64,000 nucleotides of DNA from Fodinicurvata sp. EGI_FJ10296 (GCF_040712075.1 NZ_JBFCVL010000004.1:310001-374000), one strand, 5' to 3'. Counted from the stretch's first letter, positions 52,495 through 62,184 are shown. The notes: generated from the letters alone by a model not told the origin. Made by a program: numbers and translations.

Positions 52495-53618
52495 TCGGGC
52501 ATCGTTCCCGGCTCCCCAACCGATGGATCGACTCGCGCGGCCTCGGGTTCCGGCGCCCTGGGTCCAAGCGGATCGACGCCCACGGAACCGAACGCCCCCC
52601 CGTTGACGTCGGTTTCGGGGAACGGCTCGTCTCCGAGAACATCCTCGATATAGAGCTTCTGGACCAGGACCAGCCCGACGACCGACAGCGGCATCGCGAG
52701 CGCAATGCCCATGAACCCGAACATCACGCCCATGATGATCTGTGCTGCCAAAGTCAGTGCCGGCGGCATTGCGATGGTGCGGCGCAGCAGCAGCGGCGTG
52801 ATGATATAGCCTTCGACCGTTTGCACGACTGCGTACAGCAACGTTACATAAGCCGCATCGGCCCAGCTCTCGCCGACGCCGACGATGATGGCGGGAATGG
52901 CCGCGATTATCGGCCCCAGATAGGGAATGAAGGTCAGCAGCGTGGCAATGACGGCAAGCGTCAGGGCAAGCGGTATGTCGAGCAGGATCAGACCGATCCA
53001 GGTCAGGCCGCCTGCAATAAGCATCGACAGCGCCCGTGCGAACAACCATCGGCCCAGCGTTCGTCCGAGCAGGCACATGACCTCATCGATCCGGTTCCGG
53101 CGCTCCAGCGGAAACAGATACACCACACCACGCCGATAGGTGCCGGGTTCGGCGGCGCCGTAGAGACCGATGAAACCGATGACGATCATGCCGCCGATTA
53201 CCTGCGACGTCGTACTGGCAACCCCCGTGATATGGCCGAAAATATTGAAAGCTTCGGTGAACAGGCGCTGAACGGCGCCTTCCCAGTCCGCCTCGATCGA
53301 ATCGCCCCAGTTGCTTTCGGCCAGCGCCGTCTGAAGGTCCTGGATCGTGGCCTGGGTCACCGAGAGCAATTGGTTGACCTGAAGTGTGACCTCGGGGCCG
53401 ATCTGCAAAGCGAACAGCGCCAGTACCAGAAAAAGACAAACCAGAACGACACTGAGTGCGGCGCCTCGTCCGAGGCCGCTGCGATTCATGATCGCAATCG
53501 TCATGGCATTCAGGAAGACGGCGAGCAATGCCCCGGCCGTCACGACAAGAATGGCCTGACCGGCGATGACCATCAGAAAAACGGCCGCAGCCGACAACAA
53601 GGCGATCCGCAGGATCAT
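52464..53618 (-). CDS. AI-2E family transporter (UPF0118/PerM-like)
   Basis: A 384-residue membrane protein with about eight membrane segments. The C-terminal block [31 protein letters not shown] and the [33 protein letters not shown] signature are those of the AI-2E/PerM family. Members include TqsA and sodium/proton exchangers of halophiles, so autoinducer export should not be assumed. A Pro/Glu-rich cytoplasmic tail of about 60 residues follows the last helix. Start uncertain: 53618 has GGGAG just upstream; 53633 and 53714 are in frame. Confidence 0.9.
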   Translation of the reverse strand: MILRIALLSAAAVFLMVIAGQAILVVTAGALLAVFLNAMTIAIMNRSGLGRGAALSVVLVCLFLVLALFALQIGPEVTLQVNQLLSVTQATIQDLQTALAESNWGDSIEADWEGAVQRLFTEAFNIFGHITGVASTTSQVIGGMIVIGFIGLYGAAEPGTYRRGVVYLFPLERRNRIDEVMCLLGRTLGRWLFARALSMLIAGGLTWIGLILLDIPLALTLAVIATLLTFIPYLGPIIAAIPAIIVGVGESWADAAYVTLLYAVVQTVEGYIITPLLLRRTIAMPPALTLAAQIIMGVMFGFMGIALAMPLSVVGLVLVQKLYIEDVLGDEPFPETDVNGGAFGSVGVDPLGPRAPEPEAARVDPSVGEPGTMPDQAAASRMES

Positions 53619-53902
53619 TCCGGACTCCCGCATTCCGGACGTCGTCGTTTGAGACCCCGGAGACAAGGGACGCCCGGTTTCCACGTTACCTATCGACAAT
53701 AATTTTCTGGGCATCGCAGCGGCTCGCCAATACCTTTCCCTCAAGCGGGGTGCAGCCGCAACCCGTTCAGAGGAACAACAACCCGTCGGATCGTTTGGTT
53801 CCCGGGAACGCGCCCCTTCCAATTCGAAGCGGAAGTGTTTACCCCTGATCAAACGCAATCATTGCGACGGTCTCGGCCAATGGTTCCAAGGAGCGGTCCG
53901 CC

Positions 53903-54205
53903 ATGCGATCAGCGCACCCGTCCCGTACATCCATGACGACGGAGGACGCGGACGTCCTCGCCTATAAGGTCATCATGCACATCGTGGCGGAGGAGCATCT
54001 GCTTCTGCGGTTCCTGTCGTTGACGGGTCTGACGTCCGACGATCTGCCCACGGCAATTCGAAACCGCAGCACTCTGGCGGGCGCGATGGATTTCCTGATG
54101 CAGCACGAGCCGGATCTCATGACCTTCTGCGAGAATGCCGGCGTTCAGCCGGAATCGATCCGCCGGGCCCGCTCGCTGCTTCCGGATCCGCCCGACTCCT
54201 ACTAG
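53903..54205 (+). CDS. DUF3572 family protein
   Basis: A 100-residue small helical protein. The pattern ADVLAYKVIMHIVAEEHLLLRFLSLTGLTSDDLP, a following helix AGAMDFLMQHEPDLMTFCENAGVQPESI and a short acidic tail match DUF3572, a family restricted as far as I know to Alphaproteobacteria. Function unknown. AAGGAG lies nine bases before the ATG at 53903; an internal ATG at 53933 is possible. It precedes phnM by 45 bases in the same direction. Confidence 0.82.
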   Translation: MRSAHPSRTSMTTEDADVLAYKVIMHIVAEEHLLLRFLSLTGLTSDDLPTAIRNRSTLAGAMDFLMQHEPDLMTFCENAGVQPESIRRARSLLPDPPDSY

Positions 54206-54250
54206 TTTCCCGACCTCAATACCCATCACGGGGCCACTGCCGGTCCCGTC

Positions 54251-55423
54251 ATGCTGGAGTTCGACCGAAGGATGAAACCGGACACGATTCTCACGAACGC
54301 CACCGTCATCGCCGATCCCGGCTCGATCCTTCGCTCCGGGACCGTGGCGATCGCCGATGGACGGATCATCGACGTCGACGACAAGCCGACGGCCGATCCG
54401 GCGGCCGAGGATCTGGGCGGGGCGTATCTGATACCGGGTCTGATCGAACTGCACACCGACACACTGGAACGCCACGTCCAGCCGCGATCCTGGGTTCTGT
54501 GGGACCCGTTCTCCGCCGCCGTCGCCCATGACGGACAGATCGTCATGTCGGGTATCACCACCGTGTTCGATGCCCTGGCAATGGTCGGCGGCCGCGATCG
54601 GGGAAGCCGGCACAAGGTCATCGGACCGATGGTCGAGGGGTTGACCGCCGCCGCCGAAGCCGGAACGCTGCGCGCCACGCATTTCATCCATCTGCGGTGT
54701 GAGGTGCCCGACCCGGACCTGTTCGACCTCATGGAACCGCATCTGGCCAACCCGCTGGTGCAGTTCCTGTCGATCATGGACCATACGCCGGGTCAACGAC
54801 AGTTCGCCGATCTGGATCTGTTCAGGGAAATCCACCGGAAATCGCTCAACGCCACCGACGCGGAACTCGACGCCGAGATCAGCAGCCGTCAGGCGCTTGC
54901 CCGCGATCATGCCGCCCCCAACCGCGCCCGGCTGGCCAAACTGGCGCAGCAACGGCACTTTCCCGTTGCCAGTCACGACGACGAAACGCCCGCCCATGTC
55001 CGCGAGGCGGCCGAAACCGGCGCCGTGGTCAGCGAATTCCCGACCACACTTGCAGCCGCCAGCGCAGCCCGCGATCACGGAATGAAAATCCTGATGGGGG
55101 CGCCCAATCTGATCCGCGGCGGATCCCATACCGGCAACATCTCTGCCGGCGATCTGGCCGCGGACGGGCTGCTCGACATCCTGTCGTCGGATTACATCCC
55201 GATCAGCTTGCTGGCAGGCGCCATGCGGCTGACCCAGGCGCCCTATCATTGGCCATTGGAGCAGGCAATCGCGACGGTCACGGCCACCCCGGCCGATGTT
55301 GCCGGGTTGAGCGACCGAGGGCGGATCGCGCCCGGCAAACGGGCAGATATTGTGATATTCGACCTCGTCCAGGACAGACCGATCATCCGGTCGGTATGGG
55401 CGGCGGGAAAGCGCGTGGCCTGA
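54251..55423 (+). CDS. phnM: Alpha-D-ribose 1-methylphosphonate 5-triphosphate diphosphatase
   Basis: A 390-residue amidohydrolase-fold enzyme of the C-P lyase pathway: removes pyrophosphate from ribose methylphosphonate triphosphate. LIPGLIELHTDTLERHVQPR with the metal-binding HTD, FDALAMVGGRDRGSR, VPVASHDDE and LIRGGSHTGNISAGDLAADGLLDILSSDYIP are characteristic of PhnM. No phnG-L, phnJ or phosphonate transporter is present here, so it may be separated from the rest of the pathway or serve another substrate. Start 54251 or the ATG at 54272; neither has a strong ribosome-binding site. Confidence 0.92.
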   Translation: MLEFDRRMKPDTILTNATVIADPGSILRSGTVAIADGRIIDVDDKPTADPAAEDLGGAYLIPGLIELHTDTLERHVQPRSWVLWDPFSAAVAHDGQIVMSGITTVFDALAMVGGRDRGSRHKVIGPMVEGLTAAAEAGTLRATHFIHLRCEVPDPDLFDLMEPHLANPLVQFLSIMDHTPGQRQFADLDLFREIHRKSLNATDAELDAEISSRQALARDHAAPNRARLAKLAQQRHFPVASHDDETPAHVREAAETGAVVSEFPTTLAAASAARDHGMKILMGAPNLIRGGSHTGNISAGDLAADGLLDILSSDYIPISLLAGAMRLTQAPYHWPLEQAIATVTATPADVAGLSDRGRIAPGKRADIVIFDLVQDRPIIRSVWAAGKRVA

Positions 55424-55445
55424 ACCGCCGCGGCCGATCCTGGTT

Positions 55446-55760
55446 TCAGTCCAGCCTGTGAAACCGCGCCCGCATTACCGCCAGAATTCCGTCCAGATCG
55501 TCGTTCGCCGAGCAGCGGTTCGTCCGTTCGAATTTGCATCGCCGGCACCGGTGGACGATAACGAAACCGGGCCCACGCTGTTCGACGGCAATCGGCTCCA
55601 TAAGGCCGCCGCAAGCCGCCGCCCGGTCTCCCGGATGGATATCGACGTGAAGGCTGCAAAGGCAGGACGGGCAGTGGTTCGTATATCCGTCGCCGGTTAC
55701 GGCCGTGCCACAGTGTGCACAGACGAAATCCTCGACCCGCCGCTGAAAGTTTCGTGCCAT
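55446..55760 (-). CDS. RNHCP-domain zinc-ribbon protein
   Basis: A 104-residue protein with two zinc-binding pairs: CAHCG...NHCPSCLCSLHVDIHPGDR and later HRCRRCKFERTNRC. FVCAHCG...NHCPxCLxSxHVD is the RNHCP family signature. RNHCP proteins are small, probably RNA- or nucleic-acid-associated, with no settled function. Start MARNFQRRVEDF at 55760. It lies 46 bases from the FG-GAP gene upstream and may be co-transcribed with it. Confidence 0.88.
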   Translation of the reverse strand: MARNFQRRVEDFVCAHCGTAVTGDGYTNHCPSCLCSLHVDIHPGDRAAACGGLMEPIAVEQRGPGFVIVHRCRRCKFERTNRCSANDDLDGILAVMRARFHRLD

Positions 55761-55805
55761 GCCCGCTTGTTTGCCCAACCCCCGTTGCGGCGTCAAGCCG
55801 GGAGG

Positions 55806-57260
55806 TCAATCGGACAAGCGACGGCCTGAGATCGCCGGCCCCGAGCCGATCCGCGGCTGACTATCCGGATAGGCGACCCGGTGTTGGCGACCGGGTTCCG
55901 GTGCCTCCAGGACACTGCGCACACCATCGGGCCAGATGATTTCGACCCGTTCGACGGCCGCCACGGCCCCCAGCCCGAAATGGGCCACAGGCTCCATCTG
56001 ACACAGATATCCACTGCCCGCATCGACAACCCGATGCTGACGCCGGCCGCCGGCGTCGCAAAGCACGCTCGCCCCCCGCGCCGGCGCCCCCGCCGCCGTC
56101 AATGGCGCAATCCGGATCCAGTTGTGGTCGCGGTCACGAGCCCGGTAGAGCGTCAGCGGCTGCGCGCCGGCTTCGCCATGAGCGATCAGAAGTTCCAGAC
56201 GTCCATCACCGTCGATATCGGCCACGGCCGCCCCGGTGCCGAGACCGCGCGGCTCGGCGGCCGCGCCGATGTCCACGGCACACCAGGCGTCGTTTCGCCA
56301 TGCGAACAGCTTGTTCGGCTGGCCGATATTGTTCACGAAGATTTCCTGAAAACCGTCATTGTCGAAATCCGCCGCGATGACGGTCCGTGCGCGCCCGGGT
56401 ACCATGAAGGACGCCGGCGCCCGATCGATGAAACGGCCGTCAGAACTGCGATGGTAAAGCCGATTGACCCCTTCCCAGTTCACATATGCGAGCCCCGGGG
56501 CGAGAACCGGGGCCAGTCCTGGTGCGAACCCGCACCGCGCTGCGTCCGGGGGGTCGAAGACGACCACACCACGGCCATGGGTCAGTCGATCCGATAGTCC
56601 CATTTCCGCAGCGACCTCGTCGAACCGGCCGGTGCCGTCGTTTCGGAACAGAAGATTGGCGCCGTTTTCGGTGGCAGCGAAGATATCGGTTCCGGTGCCG
56701 AACAGGGGCGCCGTGACCAGCCCCCGCCCCCCTGCAATCACATTGATCCTCGCCTGCCCCGCCATATCCACGAGCCATGGCGGATCGGGCGCTTCGTAGA
56801 GACGGAACGGGCCGCCGTAATTCGCCACTACGAACCCGTACCGCCCATTGCCGTACCGATCCAGCGCCGCAACGGAGCGCCCGGCGGTCACGTTGCGAAC
56901 ACCGCGATTTTCGCTCAGCCGGAAGATATCGGTCAATTCGCCGCCGATCCGGCTGAACAACCGGTCGCCCTGCCGCTTGGGCCCGGCGAATGTATCGGTA
57001 TTGAGGATGTAGACCTCTTCGAGGCCGTCGCCATCGATATCCGCCGCCGCGATGCCGATAGAGCGGCTTTCCGGATCGGCGATTGCAGCATCGGCAACGT
57101 CGAACAGCGCCGCGCCGTCCCATTTCAATACCTGGGTCGGGCAGCCGAATCCGGTGACGATGATCTCGAACGCGCCGTCGCCATCGATATCCGTGACGCA
57201 GACACCGTAGTGAAGCTGGGCCGGGTTGCCGGCCAGGCAGTGCGCGCCGTCTATGAACAT
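55806..57260 (-). CDS. CRTAC1-like FG-GAP/VCBS repeat protein with ASPIC/UnbV domain
   Basis: A 484-residue beta-propeller protein. Calcium-binding repeats of the DxDxDGxxE type occur at VTDIDGDGAFEIIV, AADIDGDGLEEVYI, AADFDNDGFQEIFV and VADIDGDGRLELLI, and a C-terminal ASPIC/UnbV domain (GASVLCDAGGRRQHRVVDAGSGYLCQMEPVAHFGLG) follows. This is the architecture of cartilage acidic protein 1 homologues found in marine bacteria. No signal peptide or membrane anchor is visible, which is unusual for the family. The function in bacteria is unknown. Confidence 0.88.
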   Translation of the reverse strand: MFIDGAHCLAGNPAQLHYGVCVTDIDGDGAFEIIVTGFGCPTQVLKWDGAALFDVADAAIADPESRSIGIAAADIDGDGLEEVYILNTDTFAGPKRQGDRLFSRIGGELTDIFRLSENRGVRNVTAGRSVAALDRYGNGRYGFVVANYGGPFRLYEAPDPPWLVDMAGQARINVIAGGRGLVTAPLFGTGTDIFAATENGANLLFRNDGTGRFDEVAAEMGLSDRLTHGRGVVVFDPPDAARCGFAPGLAPVLAPGLAYVNWEGVNRLYHRSSDGRFIDRAPASFMVPGRARTVIAADFDNDGFQEIFVNNIGQPNKLFAWRNDAWCAVDIGAAAEPRGLGTGAAVADIDGDGRLELLIAHGEAGAQPLTLYRARDRDHNWIRIAPLTAAGAPARGASVLCDAGGRRQHRVVDAGSGYLCQMEPVAHFGLGAVAAVERVEIIWPDGVRSVLEAPEPGRQHRVAYPDSQPRIGSGPAISGRRLSD

Positions 57261-57546
57261 CGGATAACGCCACCTACGCCGAGAGGTTGCGGAAATCTCT
57301 GGTACAGAAGCCTTAAGGATTGATCATGAACTATATTCCCCCCTATTGGCAACAAGCACCATAGCAGGTGGCGGTACAGGATCCATGCATGAAGCGGGCA
57401 GGAACGCGGCATAAGTCTAGCCGGGTCAGGCCGGCATCAAATGTCTTTAAGTCTTCCGCGATTGCCGATAATGAGTCCATCCAAATGTTGTTGCGCTGCA
57501 GCACGCCGCACCGCCGCGAGATCTCTGTCGGCTCGAAGGAATGTCC

Positions 57547-58431
57547 ATGATTGACGTCATTTCCATTCTGGCGCCGGTGCTCGTTCCGGTTTTTCTCTGC
57601 GTTGCAATCGGCGTCGCGTGGTCGAAACTCGGCTATCGTTACGAGACGGCGTTTATCTCGCGTCTGATATTCAGTGTCGGGACACCGTGCCTGGCATTTT
57701 CCGCGCTGACCTCGCACGATCTGGCGCTCGACGATTTCGGCGTCATGGCGCTGGTGGCTCTGATGGCGTTCACCATCTTCGGGCTCGTCGGGGCGCTGCT
57801 GCTTCGCGCGATGAGGCAGCCCGTGCGGGCGTTCCTGCCCTCGGTCATGCTGCCCAATGTCGGCAATATGGGGCTGCCGATCGCTCTTTTCGCCTATGGC
57901 GAGGCGGGGTTGGCGCTGGCGGTCGTTTTCTCGGCTTCGGGCACCTTCGCCCATTTCACCGTCGGCGTCAGTCTGGCGTCCGGAAGGTTCTCGATCAGGA
58001 CGCTCGTCACTTCTCCGGCCATCATCGCCATTGTCGTCGCGGTCGGCTTCATCGCGTTCCAGGTGGACCCGCCGGTGTGGCTGGCGAATACCACCGGGCT
58101 GCTTGCCGGCATGACGATCCCGATCATGCTGATTTCGCTGGGCGTTTCCCTTGCCGGGCTGGAAGTCCGGAATCTGGGCCGGGCATTTGCCATAAGCGGT
58201 GTGCGCCTGGGCCTGGGCGCGGCGACGGGGTTCGCGCTCGCCTACCTCATGGATCTGGGTCCAATGGAAGCCGGTATCGTCATTATCCAGTGCTCGATGC
58301 CGGCTGCAGTGCTGAACTATCTTATGGCGGCGCGCTACAACGGCCCGGCCGAGGACATCGCCGGCGTCGTCGTCGTCTCCACGCTGATGATGTTCCTGTT
58401 GCTGCCGCTGCTGTTGCTGGCAATTCTGTGA
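57547..58431 (+). CDS. AEC (auxin efflux carrier) family transporter
   Basis: A 294-residue membrane protein with about ten membrane segments in two inverted halves, separated by the crossover motifs LPNVGNMGLPIALFAYG and CSMPAAVLNYLMAARYN. AEC proteins of bacteria such as MdcF and MleP move malate, malonate or similar anions; auxin transport is not implied. ATG 57547 sits six bases after AAGGA; the ATG at 57541 is too close to it. Monocistronic. Confidence 0.92.
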   Translation: MIDVISILAPVLVPVFLCVAIGVAWSKLGYRYETAFISRLIFSVGTPCLAFSALTSHDLALDDFGVMALVALMAFTIFGLVGALLLRAMRQPVRAFLPSVMLPNVGNMGLPIALFAYGEAGLALAVVFSASGTFAHFTVGVSLASGRFSIRTLVTSPAIIAIVVAVGFIAFQVDPPVWLANTTGLLAGMTIPIMLISLGVSLAGLEVRNLGRAFAISGVRLGLGAATGFALAYLMDLGPMEAGIVIIQCSMPAAVLNYLMAARYNGPAEDIAGVVVVSTLMMFLLLPLLLLAIL

Positions 58432-58463
58432 TGGTCGACAGGACGCCGTCGGTCCATCGCCGG

Positions 58464-58700
58464 TCAGTCGTCGGGCGATACCTTGCCCGCCTCGATCTGC
58501 GCCCGGCGGCGGCGGTATTCTTCCTCCGGGATCAGCCCGCGCTTGAACATGGCGTCGAGTGCATGGAGCGCCTGGCCGATGCCGCCGTCTTCGCCACCGC
58601 CGTCATTACCGCTTTCCGCGTCGGTACCCGCCGTCGTGGCGGATGGCGCGCGCCGGGTCGACGGTTTTTCGCCCCACACCGATTTGAACCCCCTGGTCAT
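58464..58700 (-). CDS. SHOCT-domain small protein
   Basis: A 78-residue protein. The N-terminal half is low-complexity (TTAGTDAESGNDGGGEDGG); the C-terminal half LHALDAMFKRGLIPEEEYRRRRAQI is a SHOCT motif, a short helical hairpin often at the end of longer proteins and thought to mediate oligomerisation or proteolysis. The ATG at 58700 follows GAGGG. Convergent with the AEC transporter. Confidence 0.8.
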   Translation of the reverse strand: MTRGFKSVWGEKPSTRRAPSATTAGTDAESGNDGGGEDGGIGQALHALDAMFKRGLIPEEEYRRRRAQIEAGKVSPDD

Positions 58701-58864
58701 ACGATCACCCTCTTTTCCCAAATGGCCGGCGCGCTGCGGCATGCCGCCCCCTTTGCCGCCGGGCGGCGGGGAGGCTACAGTATCGTCAAGGGGCCAGACG
58801 CTCTCAAGCACTATCTTACGACCGGCGCCGAACCGAACCTTCCCATTCGAAATAATCGAGTATC

Positions 58865-59488
58865 ATGAGCAAACGCCTGATCCGAATCGCCATCCTGTCC
58901 ATCCCGACACTGATCGTCGCGGCGATCGTCGCCTATATTTCGCTGCCCGACCGCACAGCCGGCCCGAACGCCCAGTCCCAGACGGTCGCTTCAAGCCCGG
59001 AGATCGGCGGCCCGTTCACCATGGTTGACCACACCGGGCAGGAGGTCTCCAGCAGTGACATGCAGGGCGAGTTCATGCTGCTGTTTTTCGGGTTTACCTA
59101 TTGCCCCGACATCTGCCCTCAGGAATTGTCGACCATTTCGCGCGTTCTCGACCAATTGGGCGACGACGCCGAGGATCTGAACGCGTTGTTCGTGTCCATC
59201 GACCCGGAGCGCGACACACCGGAGGCGATGGCCGATTTCGTCGATCTGTTTCATCCGGACATCACCGGACTGACGGGATCGCCGGAACAGGTCGAGGAAA
59301 TCGCCTCTGCCTACCGGGTATTCTACCAGCGCGTCGAGAACGACCGGTTCGAGGAATACACCATGGACCACTCGACTTTTACCTATCTGATGGGGCCGGA
59401 CGGCGAGAATCTGGGCATATTCCCGATCGAACTGGACGCGGAAACCATGACCGCCTCAATTCGAACACTGATGAATGAGTCACTTTAG
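58865..59488 (+). CDS. SCO1/SenC/PrrC family copper chaperone
   Basis: A 207-residue membrane-anchored thioredoxin-fold protein that delivers copper to cytochrome c oxidase. An N-terminal signal anchor (IAILSIPTLIVAAIVAYISL) precedes the periplasmic domain. The copper ligands are Cys80 and Cys84 in FTYCPDICPQEL and His169 in YTMDHSTF. SIDPERDTPE and DFVDLFHPDITGLTGSPEQ complete the pattern. No oxidase genes are adjacent; a lipoprotein gene follows after 35 bases. Confidence 0.93.
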   Translation: MSKRLIRIAILSIPTLIVAAIVAYISLPDRTAGPNAQSQTVASSPEIGGPFTMVDHTGQEVSSSDMQGEFMLLFFGFTYCPDICPQELSTISRVLDQLGDDAEDLNALFVSIDPERDTPEAMADFVDLFHPDITGLTGSPEQVEEIASAYRVFYQRVENDRFEEYTMDHSTFTYLMGPDGENLGIFPIELDAETMTASIRTLMNESL

Positions 59489-59523
59489 ACAGGGGCGCGA
59501 TTTGGCAGCTTAGGGAGCAGAGG

Positions 59524-59970
59524 ATGGGCCGTGTCACAGTTCTGCTTTTCGCCGTCGGCGCCGCCATGTTTGTGGGCTCATGCGCCAGTCCGCAGGTCGA
59601 GCGGGCCATGGCTGCCCGTCAGTTGCTGGTGGGTATGCCGGAAGCCCAGCTGGTCAGCTGTGCCGGCGTGCCGGTGCGAAGCCGTGTCGACGGCCCGACG
59701 GAGTTCATGACATTCCGCACCGACAGGGTGGAGAGCCGCGTCAGCCTGGGCGCCTCGGCGGCGACGGGCGGCAGTGTGGGGTTCGGCGCCGGTTTTGCGG
59801 TACCGCTGGGTGCTCAGACCCGCTATTCCAGTTGCGAGGCAACAGTGACGCTTCATAACGGCATCGTTCAGCAAGTGGCCTATAACACCGCCGGCGGATC
59901 GGGCACCAGCCGCTTTGGCCAGTGCGCGCCGATCTTTCAAACCTGCCTGGATTCCCTGACAGCGCCATAG
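59524..59970 (+). CDS. Small lipoprotein of unknown function
   Basis: A 148-residue exported protein. The signal MGRVTVLLFAVGAAMFVGSC ends in a lipobox (VGSC), with Cys20 the likely lipidated residue. The mature part contains LLVGMPEAQLVSCAGVPVR, similar in style to BamE/SmpA-type small lipoproteins that start with a 'GMPxxQ(V/L)...C.G.P' segment, and then a Gly-rich, beta-strand region. No specific family is recognised. It is close behind the sco gene. Confidence 0.78.
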   Translation: MGRVTVLLFAVGAAMFVGSCASPQVERAMAARQLLVGMPEAQLVSCAGVPVRSRVDGPTEFMTFRTDRVESRVSLGASAATGGSVGFGAGFAVPLGAQTRYSSCEATVTLHNGIVQQVAYNTAGGSGTSRFGQCAPIFQTCLDSLTAP

Positions 59971-60150
59971 TGCTGCGGCGGCGGGCGTCCGTGTCGGAAA
60001 ACGGGCCGAAGATGTCGCTCGAACCGTTGACTTCGGTCCGCCGACGCGGAACATTGCCGGCCATGAATGCGAGCCCCGTCAGGCGGGGGCGGTCTGGCGG
60101 TGGCTGTCCGGCGGACCGTAATCGATACGCCACCACGAGGAGTGTGACGG

Positions 60151-60900
60151 ATGAAGATCCTGGTGCCCGTCAAAAGGGTGATAGACTACAACGTGAAAGT
60201 TCGGGTCAAGTCCGATCAGACCGGCGTAGAACTGGCCAACGTGAAGATGTCGATGAACCCGTTCGACGAGATCGCGGTGGAACAGGCGATCCGGATGAAG
60301 GAAGCCGGTGTCGCGACGGAAGTCGTGGTCGTCTCGCTCGGGCCGCAACAGTGCCAGGAAACATTGCGCAACGGTCTTGCAATGGGGGCCGATCGCGGCA
60401 TCCACATCCTGCATGACGCGGAATTGCAGCCGCTGGCCGTGGCAAAGATGCTCAAGGCGCTGGTCGACGAAGAAGACCCGCAACTCGTCATCCTGGGCAA
60501 GCAGGCGATCGACGACGACAGCAATCAGACCGGCCAGATGCTGGCCGCGCTGCTGGGCTGGCCGCAAGGCACGTTCGCATCCAGGGTCGAGCCCTCGGAC
60601 GACGGCGTGACGGTGACCCGCGAGATCGATGGCGGACTGGAAACGGTCTGGCTGAAGCTGCCGGCGGTGATCACCACCGATCTGCGCCTGAACGAGCCAC
60701 GCTACGCCTCGCTACCGAACATCATGAAGGCCAAGAAAAAGCCGATCGACAGCCGTCAGGCAGCCGATCTCGGGCTCGACATCGCGCCCCGGCTCGAAAC
60801 GCTGAAGGTCGAGGAACCGCCCCAGCGCAAGGGTGGCGTCAAGGTCGCGGACGTGGCCGAACTGGTGGACAAGCTGCGCAACGACGCGCGCGTCATTTGA
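60151..60900 (+). CDS. etfB: Electron transfer flavoprotein beta subunit
   Basis: AMP-binding subunit of ETF, which passes electrons from acyl-CoA and dimethylglycine/sarcosine-type dehydrogenases to ETF-ubiquinone oxidoreductase. The 249-residue protein begins [20 protein letters not shown] and has the family signature block [38 protein letters not shown] lies ten bases before the ATG. It is followed by etfA after 34 bases, the normal order. Confidence 0.97.
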   Translation: MKILVPVKRVIDYNVKVRVKSDQTGVELANVKMSMNPFDEIAVEQAIRMKEAGVATEVVVVSLGPQQCQETLRNGLAMGADRGIHILHDAELQPLAVAKMLKALVDEEDPQLVILGKQAIDDDSNQTGQMLAALLGWPQGTFASRVEPSDDGVTVTREIDGGLETVWLKLPAVITTDLRLNEPRYASLPNIMKAKKKPIDSRQAADLGLDIAPRLETLKVEEPPQRKGGVKVADVAELVDKLRNDARVI

Positions 60901-60934
60901 TCGGTTTCGTGACCGAAGGAAGAGGGTAATATCC

Positions 60935-61885
60935 ATGAGCATCCTGGTATTTGCCGAACATACCGACGGCGCGATCGCGGGAGCGACGCTCAGCGCGGTG
61001 ACCGCGGCGCAGCGGCTGTCGGAAGCCGATGGCGGGGCGGAAATCCATGTTCTGGTCGCGGGCTCCGGCTGCGACGCCGCGGCCAAGGCGGCATCGACGA
61101 TTGCCGGCGTCTCCAAGGTATTGTGCGCCGATTCCGCCCATCTGGAGCACAGCCTCGCCGAGACCGCAGCGCCGACACTGGTATCGGCGGTCAAGAGCGG
61201 CTCGTACCGCTATGTTCTGGCCGGGGCGTCGAATTTCGGAAAGAACGTCATGCCGCGGGTTGCCGCGCTTCTCGACGTGCAGCAGATCAGCGAGATCCAG
61301 TCGGTTGAATCCGCCGACACCTTCAAGCGGCCGATCTATGCCGGTAACGCGATTGCGACGGTCAAGTCTTCCGACGCCACCAAGGTAATCACCGTGCGCG
61401 GCACCTCGTTCGACCCGGCTCCGGCCGAGGGTGGCAGTGCGTCCATTGAATCGATATCAGCCGGCGAAGACCCGGGACTGTCGCGCTATGTCGGCGCCGA
61501 GCTCAGCAGTTCCGACCGGCCGGAACTGACGGCTGCACGGGTTGTGATCTCCGGCGGCCGTGGTCTGGGATCAGGCGAGAACTTCAAGATTCTGGAAGGC
61601 GTCGCCGACAAGCTGAACGCGGCGATCGGCGCGTCACGGGCCGCGGTCGACGCCGGCTTCGTGCCCAATGACTATCAGGTCGGCCAGACCGGCAAGGTCG
61701 TCGCCCCCGACCTCTACATCGCGGTCGGTATCTCCGGCGCGATTCAGCATCTGGCCGGGATGAAGGACAGCAAGGTCATCGTCGCCATCAACAAGGACGA
61801 GGACGCGCCGATCTTCCAGGTAGCCGATTATGGCCTGGTCGCCGATCTGTTCACGGCCGTGCCCGAACTGGAAAAGGCGCTGTAG
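60935..61885 (+). CDS. etfA: Electron transfer flavoprotein alpha subunit
   Basis: FAD-binding subunit of ETF. The 316-residue protein starts [22 protein letters not shown]. The C-terminal FAD-binding domain contains [69 protein letters not shown], the family signature, and ends [19 protein letters not shown] precedes the ATG. A hairpin and a cluster of palindromic repeats follow the stop codon. Confidence 0.97.
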   Translation: MSILVFAEHTDGAIAGATLSAVTAAQRLSEADGGAEIHVLVAGSGCDAAAKAASTIAGVSKVLCADSAHLEHSLAETAAPTLVSAVKSGSYRYVLAGASNFGKNVMPRVAALLDVQQISEIQSVESADTFKRPIYAGNAIATVKSSDATKVITVRGTSFDPAPAEGGSASIESISAGEDPGLSRYVGAELSSSDRPELTAARVVISGGRGLGSGENFKILEGVADKLNAAIGASRAAVDAGFVPNDYQVGQTGKVVAPDLYIAVGISGAIQHLAGMKDSKVIVAINKDEDAPIFQVADYGLVADLFTAVPELEKAL

Positions 61886-61934
61886 CCTCTGTCGATACGC
61901 CGCTGGAAGTTACTGCACCCGATCCCGGGTCTCC

Positions 61935-61958
61935 GGCGCGCCACTCTCGTGACGCGCC
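61935..61958 (+). terminator. Stem-loop after etfA
   Basis: GGCGCGCCAC and GTGACGCGCC pair with one G-T wobble/mismatch around TCTC, 50 bases after the etfA stop. No T-run, so it could be a factor-independent terminator of weak strength or an mRNA-protecting stem. Confidence 0.45.
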
Positions 61959-62057
61959 GTGCACGGGAATTGGAGAAGGTGGAAACTCGCCTCTTCCACA
62001 CCCCGGAAGCGCGAAGCTCTGTTTGGCAACTGTGTTTGTCAATGCAGCATCCGCCCC

Positions 62058-62102
62058 CTATCTCATCCCCCGAGGTGCGAAGCACCATCCGGGGTCCACA
62101 CG
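62058..62102 (-). repeat. Dispersed palindromic repeat, copy B
   Basis: Read on the minus strand it begins CGTGTGGACCCCGGATGG, identical over 18 bases to copy A at 6511, with compensating changes in the stem (TGC/GCA instead of CAC/GTG) that keep the hairpin intact. Confidence 0.75.
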
Positions 62103-62120
62103 CACCGGTAGAGAGCTGAT

Positions 62121-62184
62121 AGTGTGGTCCCCGGATCAGCGCCGCGTCACGTCCGTGCCGCAGCGCGTCCGGGGAAGGGGAATT
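62121..62184 (+). repeat. Dispersed palindromic repeat, copy C
   Basis: GTGTGGTCCCCGGAT, a longer variable stem (GCGC...GCGC) and TCCGGGGAAGGGGAA. Same end sequences as copies A and B, placed 19 bases from copy B and facing the other way. Confidence 0.65.

Noticed and set aside
52464-53618. Quorum-sensing autoinducer-2 exporter
   Set aside because: The AI-2E family name is historical; no luxS or lsr genes are near and many members are ion exchangers.
57547-58431. Auxin transporter
   Set aside because: AEC is the family name; bacterial members move organic acids and nothing here points to auxin.
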